Below the pieces are notes generated by a model that was not told the DNA's origin, made no database searches, and was given only the letters and a program-made list of their open reading frames with translations. A stretch of 64,000 nt of DNA. Origin: Phytophthora hibernalis (Eukaryota > Oomycota > Peronosporomycetes > Peronosporales > Peronosporaceae). The stretch is from assembly GCA_012656075.1 (NCBI GenBank), contig JAAKBF010000202.1, positions 372,001 to 436,000 of the forward strand, written 5' to 3'. The position numbers and the translations under genes were made by a program. Shown piece after piece: positions 61,660 to 64,000 of this stretch (position 1 is its first letter; each line of letters opens with the position of its first letter).

Positions 61660-64000
61660 CTAGTCGAACGCCATAGCCAGCGCAGCTGGAGACTTCGGTT
61701 CATTGCTGCGGCGATCGGGGACGTTGTCGAAGGCTCGAGTGGCACCCAGGAGGACGTGTTTGATGGGCGCCTCAGGCTGGGCCGATGGGCGAACGTAGCC
61801 CTCGTCCGTCGGGAATTTGCTCAGCGTTTTGTAGTCGCCGACCAAGCGGACGGCGAACGTCACGCGCTCGTGCACACCGTTGGTGATGATGATCTCGTAG
61901 AAGCCTGGGTAGCTGGCCAGGTTGCCCATGTCGTCCACCATGGCCAACGTGCTCTGCTGGATGTGGAAGCTCAGCTTCCGGTATTGCGTGGGGCGTAGAC
62001 TCACACGACGGTAGTCGAACAACTGCTCATTCAGCAACGCTGCGTCGCCCGTTGCATTGACGTTCAACGGACGAAAGAATGCAAATACGACTTCGTCGCC
62101 GACGATGTCGCCGTCATTGGACACAATAACGGTGAAGGTATGATCCAAGCCGCCAGTCACCACAACTGGCTTGCTCGGATCTTTCCTCTCTCCGTCAAGA
62201 GCCAGCGTAAATTTGGTGTAACTGAGACCCCAGCCAAAAGGGAATACAGGCACCTCCTTGTAGTAGCGGTACGAGCGGCCGGGATACTTGGTCATGCTCA
62301 TACTCTTCATATCCACACTGCTGATGTAGTTTGACGGGTACATGGTAACTGGCATCTTGCCGCTTGGGCAGGCGTCTCCGAAAAGAATATCGCTCACCGC
62401 TTGGGCACCGAAGAAACCGGGGTAGAAGGCTTCTACTACGCCATCCGTGTGCAAGATGAGATCCTCAGCGCCCACTACGCCGCCGTTGAAAAGAACGACC
62501 ACCGTCGGCTTCCCCACACGACGAACTCGCTTTAACAACTGCATCTGGATGTTAGGCATGTCAATGTTCTCCCGATCCCATGCTTCACGCTCAATAGTCG
62601 TATCAATACCGAGAAACAGAACGATGACATCCGCTGCACGTGCAGTTGCTTCAGCTTCGTCAAAGCCAGCAGTAGACGTGTCGTTAATTCCTGAACCCTG
62701 GGCATACAGCGTGTTCGAGGCACCATTCGCAGCCATAATCGCCTCGAGTGGAGTCTGTACACAGCCAACCTCCAGATAGTCTCCGTGGCACATTTGGCCC
62801 AGGTAATTACCCAAAGAGCACGTTGGGCCTTCGCATGCGGCCCAATCACGGCTAGCTTCTTGCCCTTGTGCAACGGGAGGATGTTTCCGTGGTTCTGCAG
62901 CAGCACGATCGACTTACGGGTGAGGTCAAGGCTCAGCTGCTTGGATGCAGCCGTGTTCACCTCGCTAGGAGCAACCTTCCAGTACGGCTGGTCAGCAATG
63001 GGGTCAAACAGTCCGAGCTCGAATCGCAGCTTGAGCGTCCTTCGCATTGCATCATCCACCGCTTTCACCGGAAGCTGGCCACTGGTCACGAGATCCACCA
63101 GACACTTCTTGTACACGCTTCCACTGTTAACGTCCGTGCCTGACAAAATCGCCAACCGACCGGCTTCACACAGCGACTTGGTGTAGTGCCTCTGCCTATA
63201 AATTCCCTCAATCGCGCCCGAGTCGCTCGTGATGTAGCCATCGAAACCCAGCGCTCCACGCAGCAACTTGGTGTTGAGCTGTTCATTGGCACACATGGGC
63301 ATGCCGTTCACACTGTTGTACGAGCACATGACCCCCTTGGCCTTGCCGTCCACCACCGCCGCCCGAAAGGCCGGCAAATACGTGTCTGCGAAGTCGTATC
63401 TCGACACGACCGCGTTGAAGGCCATTCGGTCGATTCCGTCATAGTGTTCGTACGAGTAGGCGGCGTAATGTTTGAGCGTCACGACTGCCTGCAGGAAGCG
63501 CTTGTCCTTGCCCTCCTGCAGGCCTCTCGTATAGGCCACGCCGTACTTGCTGTTCACCAGAGGGTCCTCCGACGGGGTCTCCATGTTGCGTCCCCACCTC
63601 GGGTCTCTGTTGATATTAATGTTCGGAGACCAGCAGTCGAGTCCCAAGTGGGGACCCGTGGCGTAGTTCTCTCTGGCACCTTCGAGCCACAGAGCACGCA
63701 GCTCCCAGCCGATGACTTGGGCCATGTCGAACACCGCTTGGGGGTCGAAGATGGCCCCGAGATTCACGGGGTTCGGGAACGACGTGGCACAGTTGGTGCC
63801 GCACGTGGACTGCACCCCGTGGACGCAGTTGGCGCCCCAATTGTACTCGGGAAGGCCGATGCTGCTCACGTTGCCCTGGGGACTGGCGCGGGCCGTGAGA
63901 AGCGTCACTTTCTCCTCCAGCGGTAGGCGACGCAGAAGGTCCTCGACACGCTTGAAGTCGACAACGACGGATTGCAGAAGGGGAAGTTCTGGTGCTCGGC
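61660..64000 (-). CDS. Glycoside hydrolase family 3 (beta-glucosidase/beta-xylosidase type), 5' end outside the window
   Basis: GH3 enzymes release terminal beta-D-glucose or xylose from plant cell-wall or fungal glucans; in oomycetes they are usually secreted. The partial product of about 780 residues shows the (alpha/beta)8 domain (NININRDPRWGRNMETPSED, VVTLKHYAAYSYEHYDG, KGVMCSYNSVNGMPMCAN) with the nucleophile Asp in GFDGYITSDSGAIEG (about 63,240-63,200). The second domain follows (IVLLQNHGNILPLHKGKKLA, VGKPTVVVLFNGGVV), and then a fibronectin-III-like C-terminal domain starting near FPFGWGLSYTKFTL. The wording IN-DPRWGR/SYNSVNG is closer to the plant-type beta-xylosidase branch than to bacterial BglX. 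One frame change at AAA 62,813-62,815 is a single base lost. The signal peptide lies beyond 64,000. Confidence 0.9.

Noticed and set aside
63186..63926. A 246-residue open frame on the plus strand
   Set aside because: It is antisense to the GH3 catalytic domain, which has conserved motifs throughout.

Overview
The window reads as nuclear DNA of an oomycete, most likely a Phytophthora-like member of the Peronosporales (inference). The host genes are compact and closely packed, with few introns of about 56-79 bp that have GT(A/G)NGN donors and CAG/TAG acceptors. The gene set also fits: a cGMP-dependent kinase with three cyclic-nucleotide domains, tandem-PH proteins with CaaX tails, a TKL receptor-like kinase and a secreted GH3 glycosidase. 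The mobile elements (Mutator-like, PIF/Harbinger, mariner and Gypsy) are typical of oomycete genomes.

Layout. About 1-22,200 is a graveyard of transposable elements: decayed ORFs and palindromic elements (1-2,500), a sense Gypsy gag region (3,352-7,622) abutting an antisense Gypsy 5' end with PBS and LTR (7,623-10,129), an ORF region with a C48/Ulp1 protease domain (10,130-12,642), an intron-containing Mutator-like transposase (14,271-17,290), a piggyBac-type MITE (18,080-18,336), a Harbinger transposase relic (18,640-19,880) and tandem repeats. About 22,243-50,640 is a gene island: receptor-like kinase(-), propionyl-CoA carboxylase beta(+), M18 aminopeptidase(+), a p25-like/PH protein(-), 3-hydroxyisobutyryl-CoA hydrolase(-), a small unknown gene(+), PKG(-), two 2-PH genes(-), a Tctex1 dynein light chain(-), a DPY-30-like protein(-), a 7-PH CaaX protein(-), a dead and a live uracil phosphoribosyltransferase(-) and an acidic unknown protein(-). 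About 50,640-53,180 is AT-rich and holds an LTR-like element. TRAPPC10 (53,186-57,159, -) follows, then a second repeat island (57,200-61,525) with a Harbinger relic, a Tourist-type MITE and an internally deleted mariner element with intact TIRs. The window ends inside a GH3 glycosidase (61,660-64,000, -, 5' end outside).

Functional links. HIBCH (valine catabolism) and PCCB (propionyl-CoA carboxylation) belong to the same branched-chain/propionate route and lie about 6 kb apart. Three PH-repeat genes on one strand look like a local tandem family, and two of them end in farnesylation-type CaaX boxes. Tctex1 and DPY-30-like neighbours suggest a dynein/flagellar connection.

Caution about the sequence itself. 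Almost every conserved host gene with a broken frame is broken in the same way: one base is missing from a short mononucleotide run. I count more than 25 such places and no clear insertions. I therefore read these as sequence (assembly) errors rather than pseudogenes, and give gene spans across them. I saw no rRNA, tRNA or CRISPR array, but a tRNA search could not be run.
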